Shown: piece after piece, positions 18,037-27,000 of the stretch
Numbering within the stretch: position 1 is the first letter of the stretch
How the letters are laid out: each line of letters opens with the position of its first letter
Translations under genes and position numbers: made by a program
Notes under the pieces: generated by a model
What the model was told of the DNA's origin: nothing
The model's database searches: none
Seen by the model: only the letters and a program-made list of their open reading frames with translations
From: Xanthomonas nasturtii
Lineage (GTDB): Bacteria; Pseudomonadota; Gammaproteobacteria; Xanthomonadales; Xanthomonadaceae
Direction: 5' to 3'
DNA length: 64,000 nt
Assembly (NCBI RefSeq): GCF_001660815.1
Contig: NZ_LYMI01000016.1
Coordinates: 17,404-81,403 of the forward strand

Positions 18037-19086
18037 TTACGGCGCTTCAGGCGGATCCGAATCCAGTACCTGCAGCTTGCCGCCAGTGGTTTCCGGAAGG
18101 ATGCGCTGGTCGGTCGCGACCAGCACCACGCCCGGCGTGAGCAACGGCAGCAGGCCGGCCAGAAAGGCCGGCGGCACCTGCAGCGGCGCGACGGTGTCTG
18201 CATCCAGTGCCTGGCCTGCCGCAGCATTGCTGCCGGGAATGCCGATGCGCATCCAGTTGGGCATGCGCTGCCCGGGAAGTCCGGCCACCTTGCCGGGCAG
18301 ATAGCCCTGGCCGACGATAAAGGCCTGCGTGCCCAGTGGCGCGGCGCCGGGTTGTGCGCGCAATGCGACTTGCGCACGTCCGATTTCCACGCCGTTGCGA
18401 TACACCATCAGTTGCTGGTCGCTGCTGCTGACCAGCATCGAGATCGGGCCGGTCGGCGCCAGCTCCGGTTGCCACGCAAAGACCTGGCCGTTGGGCAACG
18501 GCAGCAGTGCGCGCTCGGCGCCGGTGGTCGGGTCGATCGGGCTGAGCGCGCGCGGGTGCACCACGTCGTCTGCATCGATGCCGGCCTGCGCGACCACCAC
18601 CACCATGCCCATATTGGAATTGTCGAACAGCAGGCGTGCGAATTCCGATGGCAGATGCACGCAGCCATGCGATTCCGGATACCCGGGCAAGCCACCGGCA
18701 TGCAGCGCCACACCGTCCCAGGTCAGCCGCTGCTGGTATGGCATCGGCGCGGCGTTATAGATGCTGGAGCGATGGTCCTTGTCCTTCTGCAGGATGGTGA
18801 ACACACCGGTGGGCGTCTCGTGTCCGGGCTTGCCGGAGCTGATCGTGGAGACGCCGATCAGAATGCCGTTGCGATAGGCGTAGGCGCGTTGCTCGGTGAG
18901 GCTGACGATCACGGCCATCGGCCCCCATCCTCTACTGACGCCGCCCCAGATCCATTCGCCCGGTTTGAGTTGCGCGGGCAGCGTGTCTGCGGCACTGGAT
19001 TGCCGCGCGCCCCAGAACGGCACGGCAACGGCCTGGCCACAGATCAGCAGCGTGCAAAACAAGGCGAAGGTGAGCAGAGGCCGCAT
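18037..19086 (-). CDS. L,D-transpeptidase (YkuD family), exported
   Basis: 349 residues from the ATG at 19086, where a clear signal peptide begins (MRPLLTFALFCTLLICGQAVA); the longer frame to 19161 puts 25 unlikely residues in front. The YkuD catalytic block SHGCVHLPSEFARLLF has Cys142 as nucleophile with the upstream His in LHAGGLPG. It should act in the periplasm on peptidoglycan, making 3-3 cross-links or attaching proteins. A C-terminal extension of about 180 residues beyond the catalytic domain has no family I can name. Confidence 0.88.
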   Translation of the reverse strand: MRPLLTFALFCTLLICGQAVAVPFWGARQSSAADTLPAQLKPGEWIWGGVSRGWGPMAVIVSLTEQRAYAYRNGILIGVSTISSGKPGHETPTGVFTILQKDKDHRSSIYNAAPMPYQQRLTWDGVALHAGGLPGYPESHGCVHLPSEFARLLFDNSNMGMVVVVAQAGIDADDVVHPRALSPIDPTTGAERALLPLPNGQVFAWQPELAPTGPISMLVSSSDQQLMVYRNGVEIGRAQVALRAQPGAAPLGTQAFIVGQGYLPGKVAGLPGQRMPNWMRIGIPGSNAAAGQALDADTVAPLQVPPAFLAGLLPLLTPGVVLVATDQRILPETTGGKLQVLDSDPPEAP

Positions 19087-19551
19087 CGGTGCATCCAGCA
19101 ACAGGAATGGCACGATCCTAGCGGGGCAGGGCGTGCGCGTCATGTACTGGCCGGCGGTCATGGCATGTCATGCGAAACAGCGCCCGGCACTGGTGGGTGC
19201 GTGTTGCAGCTGGCTGTGCAGGTGTGTGGAAGCTTCCACACGTCTGTGGCTTCGCCCCCGTACCCTCACCCCAACCATCTTCCGCAGGAGAGGGGCTGCG
19301 CCAGCACGCCACCGGTGGTGCGGACCGATTGCGTGTAGTGCGTCGGTGCGCGTTGCCGCTGCCCCGCAACCACCGCAGGGCGATGGCTGTGGGCATTGCA
19401 TAGCCTCATTTGCAGGGTGCTGCGAACGGCCGGCACGCAAGCCAAGTACCGCACGGCCGCCAACAGCGAACATAGCTTGCACCTGTTTGCGGCGCAGCGA
19501 CCGCATGCCACCATGGCAGCTGCGGTCGCGATATCAGCCGCTATCAGGCGA
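19087..19551. other. 465-bp gap with palindrome and dispersed repeat
   Basis: Between the transpeptidase start and the end of the flavin enzyme gene. It contains the repeat at 19224-19296 listed separately. No gene is seen. Confidence 0.55.
19224..19296. repeat. Dispersed intergenic repeat with 18-bp palindrome
   Basis: GTGTGGAAGCTTCCACAC (19224-19241) is a perfect palindrome. Next to it GTGGCTTCGCCC...GTACCCTCACCCCAA...CCGCAGGAGAGGGGC (19246-19296) matches, with a few changes, a repeat at 42353-42403; inverted or related copies lie at 42275-42334, 42415-42473, 56699-56745 and 63820-63840. Confidence 0.75.
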
Positions 19552-20646
19552 TTACTCCGGCAGTGCGGGGTAGTCGGTATAGCCCTTGGCGCCGCCACCA
19601 TACATGGTGGCCTGGTCGAGTTCGGCCAGCGGCGCACTCTCGCGCAGGCGGCGCACCAGATCCGGGTTGGCGATGAACGGGCGGCCGTAGGCGATCGCAT
19701 CGGCATAGCCGCTGCTGATGGCGTGTTCGGACATGCTGCGGTCGTAGCCGTTGTTGGCGATCCAGGCGCCCTCGAACTTGGCGCGCAGCGCGGCGTAGTC
19801 GAAGGCGATGTTGTCGCGCGGGCCGCCGGTGGCGCCCTCGATCACGTGCACGAAGGCCAGCCCGCCGATCAGGTTCAGCCTCTCCACCGCACGCTCGAAC
19901 AGCGGCTGCGGGTTGGAGTCGTGCGCGCCATACACCGGGGTCACCGGCGACAAGCGCACGCCGGTGCGCTCGGCACCAATTTCGTCGGCAATCGCCTGCA
20001 CCACTTCGGCAAGCAGGCGGGTGCGGTTTTCGATATCGCCGCCGTAGGCGTCGGTGCGCTGATTGGAGCTGTCGCGCAGGAACTGGTCGAGCAGGTAGCC
20101 ATTGGCCGCATGGACTTCCACGCCGTCGAAGCCGGCATCGATGGCGTTACGTGCAGCGATGCGGTACTCCTCGATCAAGCCGGGGATTTCCTCCAGTGCC
20201 AGTGCGCGCGGCTCTGACACGTCCTCGAAACCGTTCTTGGTGAAGGTCTTGCCTTCTGCGCGGATCGCGCTGGGCGCCACCGGCACTTCGCCCGGCGGCA
20301 GCACGCTGGTGTGCGAGACACGGCCCACGTGCCAAAGCTGCAGCACGATCTTGCTGCCGCGGCGATGCACTTCGTCGGTGACTGCGCGCCAACCGGCGAC
20401 CTGCTCCTTGCTGTAGATGCCGGGGGTGTCGAGATAGCCCTGGCCGAGCGGACTGATCTGCGTGCCTTCGGCCACGATCAGCCCGGCAGTGGCGCGCTGG
20501 CCGTAATACTCGGCCGCGAGCGGCGAGGGCACCTGGCCGTCGCCGGCGCGATTACGTGTCAACGGAGCCATGATCACGCGGTTGGCAAGATCCAGCGCGC
20601 CCAGGCGCACCGGAGAGAACAAGGGGGATTCAGTGGATGTGGACAT
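19552..20646 (-). CDS. Old Yellow Enzyme family NADH:flavin oxidoreductase (NemA/XenB-like)
   Basis: 364 residues from the ATG at 20646. The FMN barrel shows LANRVIMAPLTRNRAGDGQ, KIVLQLWHVGRVSH, the active-site stretch DGVEVHAANGYLLDQFLRDS, RTDAYGGDIENRTRLL and the phosphate loop YADAIAYGRPFIANPDL. Such enzymes reduce activated alkenes, N-ethylmaleimide and nitro esters with NAD(P)H. The physiological substrate is likely an electrophile; the gene stands alone without an obvious regulator, diverging from the MFS gene at 20892. Confidence 0.92.
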   Translation of the reverse strand: MSTSTESPLFSPVRLGALDLANRVIMAPLTRNRAGDGQVPSPLAAEYYGQRATAGLIVAEGTQISPLGQGYLDTPGIYSKEQVAGWRAVTDEVHRRGSKIVLQLWHVGRVSHTSVLPPGEVPVAPSAIRAEGKTFTKNGFEDVSEPRALALEEIPGLIEEYRIAARNAIDAGFDGVEVHAANGYLLDQFLRDSSNQRTDAYGGDIENRTRLLAEVVQAIADEIGAERTGVRLSPVTPVYGAHDSNPQPLFERAVERLNLIGGLAFVHVIEGATGGPRDNIAFDYAALRAKFEGAWIANNGYDRSMSEHAISSGYADAIAYGRPFIANPDLVRRLRESAPLAELDQATMYGGGAKGYTDYPALPE

Positions 20647-20891
20647 CAGCAACCAGTCAAAGTTGATCACGCGCCAGGCGCGACGCCGCGCCGATCGCGG
20701 TGCACACTATCGATGGAGGCGCAGCCAAGCAGATTCGAGCGATGCAGATAGGACACAGCGTCTTCCATGGTGTTGAAACGACTGGAACTGTGACGCGCTG
20801 GGCTTCGGCGCTGAATCGCAGCGGGCGCCGGCCTTTTCTGATTTGCTGCATTGCACAATACTAGGCCGCCCCGCCGTCTCTGGAGTCGGGC

Positions 20892-22103
20892 ATGACCGAT
20901 ACCGATCTTTCCACGCCCCGCGTGTCCCGGCGCGATTACGTGCTGATTCTGCTTGCGCTGGCGATGGGCGGCTTTGCGATCGGCATCAGCGAATTTTCCA
21001 CCATGGGCCTGATGACGCAGATTGCGCAGGGCTTGCAGATCAGCGAGCCGCAGGTCGGCCACGTCATCAGCGCCTATGCCTTGGGCGTGGTGGTCGGCGC
21101 GCCGTTGTTGGCGATCCTGGGTGCACGCTGGCCGCGGCGCACCTTGCTGCTGCTGTTGATGGTGTTTTATGCGCTGGGCAACGTGGCCAGCGCACTGGCG
21201 CCGAGTTACCACACGATGCTGCTGTGCCGCTTCATCGCCGGCTTGCCGCATGGCGCGTACTTCGGTGTTGCGTCGCTGGTGGCCGCATCGATCAGCCCGC
21301 CCAATCAACGTGCCACCGCAGTGGGGCGCGTGTTGCTGGGCTTGAGCGTCGCGCTGCTGGTGGGCAACCCGTTGGCGACCTGGCTGGGCCAGATGGTGAG
21401 TTGGCGCTGGGCGTATGCCTCGGTGTCGGTGATTGCGCTGGGCACGGTGGCCGCGGTGGCGCTCTTGCTGCCGCCGCAGCCGGACGAGCCGCGGCAGCAG
21501 CCGTTGCGCGAGTTGCGTGCGTTCAATCAGCCGCAGGTCTGGCTGGCATTGGCGATCGGTGCGGTGGGCTTTTCCGGCATGTTCTGCGTCTTCAGCTACC
21601 TCGCGCCGACATTGACTGCAGTGACCGGCGTTACGCCAGCGCGCATTCCCTTGGCCATGGTGGCGTTCGGTGTGGGCGGTGTGCTTGGCAGCATCCTGGG
21701 CGGTTGGCTGTTCGACCGCATGCAGTTCCGCGCGGTGCCGGTGCTGCTGCTGTGGTCGGTGGTGGTGATGCTGACCTTTCCGCTGGCGGCGCAGTCGGGC
21801 CTGTGGGTGTTCGTGTCCATCGTGGCGGTGGGCACCATGGGCGCATTGGCGCCAGCCCTGCAGACGCGCTTGATGGATGTGGCAGCCCAAGCGCAGACCC
21901 TGGCCGCGGCCTCCAACCATGCGGCGTTCAACACGGCCAACGCATTGGGCCCATGGCTGGGTGGCATGGCGATTACTGCAGGCTGGGGCTGGACCTCCAC
22001 CGGCTACGTTGGCGCGGCCACCGCGCTCGGCGGTTTGCTGGTGTATGCATTGGCGGTGCGGCAAGAGCGTCGGCAGCAACGTGCGGTGTTGGCGAACTGC
22101 TGA
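20892..22103 (+). CDS. MFS transporter, drug/arabinose-efflux type
   Basis: 403 residues with about 12 membrane helices. The motif A-like loop appears as GARWPRRTL between helices 2 and 3, and motif C-like sequence in helix 5. The opening FAIGISEFSTMGLMTQIAQG and RFIAGLPHGAYFGVASLVAA match the AraJ/YdhP (DHA1) group of proton-driven exporters. The substrate is unknown. It has its own upstream gap of 245 bp shared with the divergent flavin enzyme gene. Confidence 0.9.
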   Translation: MTDTDLSTPRVSRRDYVLILLALAMGGFAIGISEFSTMGLMTQIAQGLQISEPQVGHVISAYALGVVVGAPLLAILGARWPRRTLLLLLMVFYALGNVASALAPSYHTMLLCRFIAGLPHGAYFGVASLVAASISPPNQRATAVGRVLLGLSVALLVGNPLATWLGQMVSWRWAYASVSVIALGTVAAVALLLPPQPDEPRQQPLRELRAFNQPQVWLALAIGAVGFSGMFCVFSYLAPTLTAVTGVTPARIPLAMVAFGVGGVLGSILGGWLFDRMQFRAVPVLLLWSVVVMLTFPLAAQSGLWVFVSIVAVGTMGALAPALQTRLMDVAAQAQTLAAASNHAAFNTANALGPWLGGMAITAGWGWTSTGYVGAATALGGLLVYALAVRQERRQQRAVLANC

Positions 22104-22196
22104 GACGTTGCACGGCAACGCGGATTTGCCTGGCACGGATTCGTCGAACGCAAGCGCTCTGGCCTTGCCATGCAGCTGTGCAAGATGGCCGCATTG

Positions 22197-22236
<40 letters not shown>

Positions 22237-22296
22237 GTCATCTCACGGCCTGCCAGCGAGACTTCGTGCTTTCCCCCAAGCGGACAGGACAGTGCC

Positions 22297-22470
22297 ATGA
22301 CCGACGACTTCACACCGCCGCCGTGGAAGCGCCCGAACCCAAAGGGCAAGGCGAAGTCGACACCGTTGACCGATGCGCAGAAGGCCGCGGCCAAGCAGCG
22401 TGCCGAAGAGGCCGGGCGGCCCTATCCAAATCTGGTCGACAACATGTGGGCCAGTCGTCAACCGAAGTGA
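22297..22470 (+). CDS. Small Lys/Pro-rich hypothetical protein
   Basis: 57 residues: MTDDFTPPPWKRPNPKGKAK, then SKTPL-like helix TDAQKAAAKQRAEEAGRPYP and NLVDNMWASRQPK. It is highly charged and without a signal peptide or membrane helix. GGACAGGACAG precedes the ATG. Codon usage fits the host. I recognise the style of a conserved small Xanthomonas protein but no function. Confidence 0.65.
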   Translation: MTDDFTPPPWKRPNPKGKAKSTPLTDAQKAAAKQRAEEAGRPYPNLVDNMWASRQPK

Positions 22471-22692
22471 TCTTGACCCGCTGTTGGCATCGATGAATTG
22501 CAATTCATCGCCTGCACGATGGTGTGATGACAATGCCCGCATCGCTCACATATCGATTATGCAGGCGGCGCCAGGATGAGGCCGTACACAACGCGACGGC
22601 AACGCAATCAACCCATCGATTGACTCAACCTCCCGCCGCACGCGCAGTCATCGCACAGCGCAGCGTCGGTCCATCACAACAAGGAGCCACAC

Positions 22693-23148
22693 ATGAGCAT
22701 TCAGAGCAACACCGAGCATAGCCTCAACGACCTTATCGCCATCTCGCGCGACGGCAAGGACTTCTATGACGAAGCCGCAGCCAAGGTGGGCGATGCCGAG
22801 CTTGCGACGCTGTTCCGTCGCATTGCCGGCGTCAAGACCGACATCGTCAGCAGCCTGAGCAGTGTGGTCACCGCAGTTGGCGGCACGCCGGAGCAGCACG
22901 GCACCATGGTGGGCAGCATGCAGCAGTTCTACGGCAAGGTCCGCGCAACCCTGGGCGACACCAAGTACGGCTACGTGGCCGAGCTGGAAGAGTCGGAAGA
23001 CCGTCTGCTGAAGGCCTTCGATGAAACCATCGCCGACCAGGACACCCCGGCCGCTGCACGCGACGCTGCACTGCGCCTGCTGCCGGAAGTGCGTGCTTGC
23101 CACGACGTCATGCGTCACCGCAAGCATGCGATGAAGAGTGCCGCATAA
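22693..23148 (+). CDS. PA2169-type four-helix-bundle protein (DUF2383)
   Basis: 151 residues, preceded by AAGGAG and ATG at 22693. The helices run HSLNDLIAISRDGKDFYDEAA, AELATLFRRIAGVKTDIVSS, then two C-terminal helices ending RACHDVMRHRKHAMKSAA. The layout is the ferritin-like DUF2383 bundle described for Pseudomonas PA2169, often stress- or stationary-phase-linked. Whether this one binds metal is unclear. A strong terminator follows. Confidence 0.88.
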   Translation: MSIQSNTEHSLNDLIAISRDGKDFYDEAAAKVGDAELATLFRRIAGVKTDIVSSLSSVVTAVGGTPEQHGTMVGSMQQFYGKVRATLGDTKYGYVAELEESEDRLLKAFDETIADQDTPAAARDAALRLLPEVRACHDVMRHRKHAMKSAA

Positions 23149-23217
23149 CCTGCGCGCTTGACCGAAGTGCATCGTCACCGATCCGATGCAGCTCCGGAGT
23201 AAAACGATAAAGGCGGG

Positions 23218-23248
23218 AACGGGCAGCGCACGCTGCCCGTTTCTTTTT
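23218..23248 (+). terminator. Rho-independent terminator after the DUF2383 gene
   Basis: Stem AACGGGCAGCG / CGCTGCCCGTT with a 2-base loop region CA, followed by TCTTTTTG. Confidence 0.9.
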
Positions 23249-23421
23249 GTGGCGCAGCACAGCCCCAGGAGCTGATCCAACGCTGCAATTGCAGTTCCAC
23301 GCAGCGCAACATGTTCCACATCGGCATCATGCACGTCGGCATATTCGGCACGCTGCGGGTCTGCTAGTATCCGCCGCCCTTGTCCAGGCAGGTCCGCGTT
23401 GCGCGGTCGTGGAATTCAGCC

Positions 23422-24024
23422 ATGAAACAGCAGTTTCTTTACCTGTCATCGGCCGAGGCGCAGTTGTCGCTGGGGCTTGGGGAAGAGAAACCCACCGAAC
23501 GGCTGTTCTTTGCGGTGATGGCCGACGCGCCCACCGCCGAACGTGCGGCGCGGGTCGCCGACAGCCTGCTGCAAGGCGGGCATGCCGAAGGCAAGCCGCT
23601 TGCGCGCGAACGGTTGCATGTGACCCTGCATCATCTGGGCGATTACGCCGGCGGTTTGCCGCCATCGTTGGTCAGCCGTGCCAGTCAGGCCGCGGCGCGC
23701 GTGGCGATGGATGCGTTCGCAGTGGAATTCGACCGGGTGGGCACCTTCGGTGGCAGGCGCTCGCAACTTCCCTGCGTGCTGCGGGGCGAAGAACAGGTGC
23801 GCGGGCTGTATGAGTTGCAGGGCGCGTTGGGGCGGCAACTTGCGCATGTCGGCATTGCCGGCGATGCGCAATACACACCGCACATGACGCTGCTGTACTG
23901 CAATCAGGCGGTGCCGCAACGGCGCTGCGATGCGCTAGCCTGGACAGTGCGCGACTTCGCGCTGGTGCGCAGCTTTCTGGGCCAGTCGCGATATCAGATC
24001 GAAGGCCGCTGGTCGCTGCGCTGA
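23422..24024 (+). CDS. thpR: RNA 2',3'-cyclic phosphodiesterase (LigT/ThpR family)
   Basis: 200 residues from the ATG at 23422. Two H-x-T-x motifs define the 2H phosphoesterase fold: HVTL at residues 66-69 and HMTL at 154-157. ERLFFAVMADAPTAER is the usual first strand and helix. The enzyme opens 2',3'-cyclic phosphate ends of RNA to 2'-phosphate. An N-terminal extension of about 26 residues precedes the family start. The following HD-domain gene begins 35 bp downstream and could be co-transcribed. Confidence 0.88.
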   Translation: MKQQFLYLSSAEAQLSLGLGEEKPTERLFFAVMADAPTAERAARVADSLLQGGHAEGKPLARERLHVTLHHLGDYAGGLPPSLVSRASQAAARVAMDAFAVEFDRVGTFGGRRSQLPCVLRGEEQVRGLYELQGALGRQLAHVGIAGDAQYTPHMTLLYCNQAVPQRRCDALAWTVRDFALVRSFLGQSRYQIEGRWSLR

Positions 24025-24059
24025 TGGGCACCGCTGCGCGCACGCGGTAGCCTGCGCGG

Positions 24060-24665
24060 ATGGACATCCCCACGCCATTGCCGTTGTACGCCGACCAGCT
24101 GGCCGCACTCGAACAGGCCTACGCCACGCCGCCGCGCGCCTACCACCACTTCGGCCATGTGCGCGCAGTGCTGCAGCACTATGCGCAGGTCGCCGCCGGG
24201 CCCGGCTGGCGGCAGCCGGCAGAGGTGTGGCTGGCGGTATTGTTCCACGATGCGGTGTATCGACCCGGACGCAGCGACAACGAGGCGCAATCTGCGCTGT
24301 GGGCGGCGGAGTGCATCCCGCGCTGGTGGCCACAGGCGCAGGTGGATGTCGAACGCGTGCAGGCGCTGATCCTGCTCACCGCGCGGCATGGGCAGCTGCA
24401 GCTGCAGGAGGTGGACCAAGACGCTGCGCTGTTCCTGGACTGCGACATGGCGATTCTGGCCGCGCCCGCAGCGGTGTTCGATGCCTACGATCAGGCCATT
24501 GCCGAGGAATATCGCGGGCATGTGCCGGGTGTGCTGTTCCGGCTCAATCGCCACCGCTTCCTGGCCGGCGTGCTCAAGCAACCCCGCATCTTCCTGAGCG
24601 ACTACTTCCACACCCATCACGACGCTGCGGCGCGCGCCAACCTGCGCCGCCGGCTGGGGCGCTGA
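24060..24665 (+). CDS. HD-domain predicted metal-dependent phosphohydrolase
   Basis: 201 residues. The metal ligands of the HD superfamily are visible as RAYHHFGHV (His29, His30, His33), LFHDAVYRPG (His63, Asp64) and FLDCDMAIL (Asp near 125). The short stand-alone form resembles predicted metal-dependent HD proteins found next to RNA-processing genes. The substrate is unknown. It follows the phosphodiesterase gene closely and is followed by a long hairpin. Confidence 0.82.
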   Translation: MDIPTPLPLYADQLAALEQAYATPPRAYHHFGHVRAVLQHYAQVAAGPGWRQPAEVWLAVLFHDAVYRPGRSDNEAQSALWAAECIPRWWPQAQVDVERVQALILLTARHGQLQLQEVDQDAALFLDCDMAILAAPAAVFDAYDQAIAEEYRGHVPGVLFRLNRHRFLAGVLKQPRIFLSDYFHTHHDAAARANLRRRLGR

Positions 24666-24712
24666 GCGCCTCGGCCACATCCGGGCGGTGCGCCCGGATG
24701 TGGCCGAGGCGC
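24666..24712. repeat. Perfect 21-bp inverted repeat
   Basis: Arms at 24666-24686 and 24692-24712 are perfectly complementary over 21 bp (GCGCCTCGGCCACATCCGGG...), with loop GGTGC. It starts at the stop codon of the HD gene and ends 15 bp before the next gene. It has no T-tract. It may be a terminator, or an mRNA-stabilising or attenuating hairpin. Confidence 0.85.
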
Positions 24713-24727
24713 ACGCTACAATGGCGC

Positions 24728-24910
24728 ATGCACGACAGCGCTGCTTCCAGCCCCGACCCACGCCCGATCGCCCCGCAGCCGCCTGCGCCGAACGAATGCT
24801 GCCAGAGCGGCTGCCCGCTGTGCGTGCACGATCTGTATGCCGAAGAGCTGACCCGCTACCGCCAGACCCTGGCGGCATGGGAAGCGCGCCAGCCGGCGAA
24901 GAGCGGCTGA
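24728..24910 (+). CDS. Oxidoreductase-like domain protein
   Basis: 60 residues from the ATG at 24728. The core PPAPNECCQSGCPLCVHDLY is the signature of the short Oxidored-like family (PF09791), with conserved Cys-Cys, Cys and Cys that could hold a metal or cluster. Despite the name no oxidoreductase activity is proven for the family. It lies just behind the long hairpin. Confidence 0.82.
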   Translation: MHDSAASSPDPRPIAPQPPAPNECCQSGCPLCVHDLYAEELTRYRQTLAAWEARQPAKSG

Positions 24911-25126
24911 CAAAAACGACTGTGCTCACTGCCAGGTGGGCGCGGCTGTTGCTCGGTGCAGCATGTGCCACTCGTACACTGCGGTTCCGAGCGCGCCGTC
25001 CACACCCGTTTGATCACGGCGCGCAACGGTTTGCTAGCCACTCCAACGGCGCAGTGAGCGCAGTGCTGCACTTCGCGCTTCAGCCTGGAACGATTATCTT
25101 TGAACTACTTTTCCCGATGGTGCGAC

Positions 25127-26500
25127 ATGCGACGACTTGAGATGTGGAGCGCGCTCTGCGGCGCGGCAGTGTTGACGCTATCGGGCATGGCCGCCGCGCA
25201 GGCGCCGGAACCGGTCAGCCATGGCCGTTTCGAGCAGGTGCCGGTACTGATGCCCAAGGACGAGCCGCAGCGGGTGGTGATCTGGCTGGCCGGTGCCGGT
25301 AATGCCGCCAAGCGCCAGGCCCAGGCCGAAAGCCTGCGTGCCGACGGTGCGATGGTGGCGGTGGTGGACACCGCGCACCTGTACGCGGTGCTGCGCAAGG
25401 CCGGCGGTACCTGCGCGTTCTCGGTCGGCGATGTGGAAAATTTCTCGCGCTACGTGCAGGCCTTCTATCGCATCTCCACCTACCGCCTGCCGTTGCTGGT
25501 AGGCGATGGCGAAGGCGCGGCACTGGCCTACGCGATCGCCGCGCAAGCCAAGCCGCATGTGCTGGCCGGTGTGCTCACCGATGGGTTGTGCCCGGCTGCG
25601 GTGTCCGACCAGGCGATCTGCCAGCCGGGGGTGCGCCCGGGCAGCAACACGCTGGTGCCGGTGCCGCTGCAGATTCCCTGGGTGCTTGCCGCCAGCCAGG
25701 ACAAGCGCTGCCCGGCAGCTGCCGAACAGGGCTTTCTCAAGCAGGTGCCGCAGGCGCGCACCTTCAAGCGGTCTGCGCTGGGCGACATCCTGCCCGGCCT
25801 GCGTGCCGCGGCCCGCTCGTTGGGCGAGCAGAAGGGCGTGGCGTTGCCACCCCCGCCAGGCGGTCTGGCCGATTTGCCGGTGGTGGAGTTGCCGGCCAAG
25901 CCCGATGGCGACGGTGACGACGACACCTTCGTGATCTTCGTCTCCGGCGATGGCGGCTGGGCCGGCCTGGACGAAGAAGTGGCCGACGCACTCGCAGCGC
26001 AGGGCATTCCGGTGGTCGGCCTGGATTCGCTGCGGTACTTCTGGACCGAGCGCACGCCGCAAGGCTTCGCCACCGACCTGGATCGCATCGCACGCATTTA
26101 TGCGCAGCGTTGGCAGCGCCAGCGGGTGGTGTTGATCGGGTTCTCGCAAGGTGCGGATGTGTTGCCTGCGGCCATCAACAAACTGCCGGCAGCGACCAGG
26201 CAGAACATCCGCATGACGGCGCTGCTGTCGGTAGGCAAGCTGGCCGACTACGAATTCCACGTCAGCAACTGGCTGGGCTCGGACGACGAAGGCCTGCCGA
26301 TCGCGCCCGAAGTGCAGCGCCTGCCAGCCGGTACCACCGTGTGCATCTACGGCCAGGACGACGACGACGCGCTGTGCCCGAGCCTGCCAGCCGATGCAGC
26401 CAAGCGGGTCGCACTGCCGGGCGATCATCACTTCAAGGGCGATTACGCGACCCTGGCCAAGACGATCATGGAGCAGTTGCACGCGCTGTCGAAGCCATAA
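25127..26500 (+). CDS. AcvB/VirJ-family periplasmic hydrolase (aminoacyl-PG hydrolase candidate)
   Basis: 457 residues from the ATG at 25127, with a signal peptide ending MAAAQA. Two related alpha/beta-hydrolase halves are seen. The N-terminal half has a degenerate nucleophile elbow VGDGEGAAL. The C-terminal half, residues about 265-457, has FVSGDGGWAGLDEEV, an intact elbow LIGFSQGADV (Ser340) and a late His in GDHHFKGDY. The two-domain length matches AcvB rather than the shorter VirJ. AcvB of Agrobacterium and the VirJ-domain protein next to Pseudomonas A-PG synthase hydrolyse aminoacyl-phosphatidylglycerol. The convergent neighbour here is an MprF synthase, which supports that role. Confidence 0.87.
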   Translation: MRRLEMWSALCGAAVLTLSGMAAAQAPEPVSHGRFEQVPVLMPKDEPQRVVIWLAGAGNAAKRQAQAESLRADGAMVAVVDTAHLYAVLRKAGGTCAFSVGDVENFSRYVQAFYRISTYRLPLLVGDGEGAALAYAIAAQAKPHVLAGVLTDGLCPAAVSDQAICQPGVRPGSNTLVPVPLQIPWVLAASQDKRCPAAAEQGFLKQVPQARTFKRSALGDILPGLRAAARSLGEQKGVALPPPPGGLADLPVVELPAKPDGDGDDDTFVIFVSGDGGWAGLDEEVADALAAQGIPVVGLDSLRYFWTERTPQGFATDLDRIARIYAQRWQRQRVVLIGFSQGADVLPAAINKLPAATRQNIRMTALLSVGKLADYEFHVSNWLGSDDEGLPIAPEVQRLPAGTTVCIYGQDDDDALCPSLPADAAKRVALPGDHHFKGDYATLAKTIMEQLHALSKP

Positions 26501-27000
26501 GGCGCGCCACCATTTGATCGGTCCGCTGACCTGACAAGGGCGGCCTGTTGATTCTGTGCGTCGCTGTCGAGGGCGACGCACATTCCTTCGACGGTTCCAG
26601 CATCGATATTCAGCAGGCCGCCCTTCCTTCAGTCGTCGACATGGCAGGAAGTGCTTGCACGCCGGTACGTGTGCAAGCGCTCGCAGCAGACCGACGTCTT
26701 ACGAAGGACCGGAAGATCTCATGCGTGGGGTGGGTCAGTGCGAGGAGTTCGTCGGCAGCGCGGCGCCGCATCCGGTGTCGGGACACGCTGTGAATCCATC
26801 CCTGGAAGCTTGGTGGCGGCATCCATGCCGCCACACGGTCCCGCCCCCGGATGCGACACCCCGCTCTCACGATTTGCGCTCGCTGTTCGACAAGCCAATC
26901 TCAGGCGCTGAAATGCGCCTGCGATTTCCTCATCGGCTCGGGCGGGCACTAATGCGCGCCGGCCAGACCGGCATGTCTGGCGCCGGCGTCTCGCGCTACC
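26501..27000. other. 500-bp gap between the AcvB-like and MprF genes
   Basis: The two genes converge on this gap. It contains a nested inverted repeat at 26536-26625 (listed separately). Short frames are present but none has support. Confidence 0.55.
26536..26625. repeat. Nested inverted repeats, possible structured RNA or terminator
   Basis: Outer arms AAGGGCGGCCTG (26536-26547) and CAGGCCGCCCTT (26614-26625) pair perfectly over 12 bp. Inside is a second perfect hairpin, GTGCGTCGC / GCGACGCAC (26556-26564 and 26573-26581). It starts 36 bp after the AcvB-like gene stop. Confidence 0.6.
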
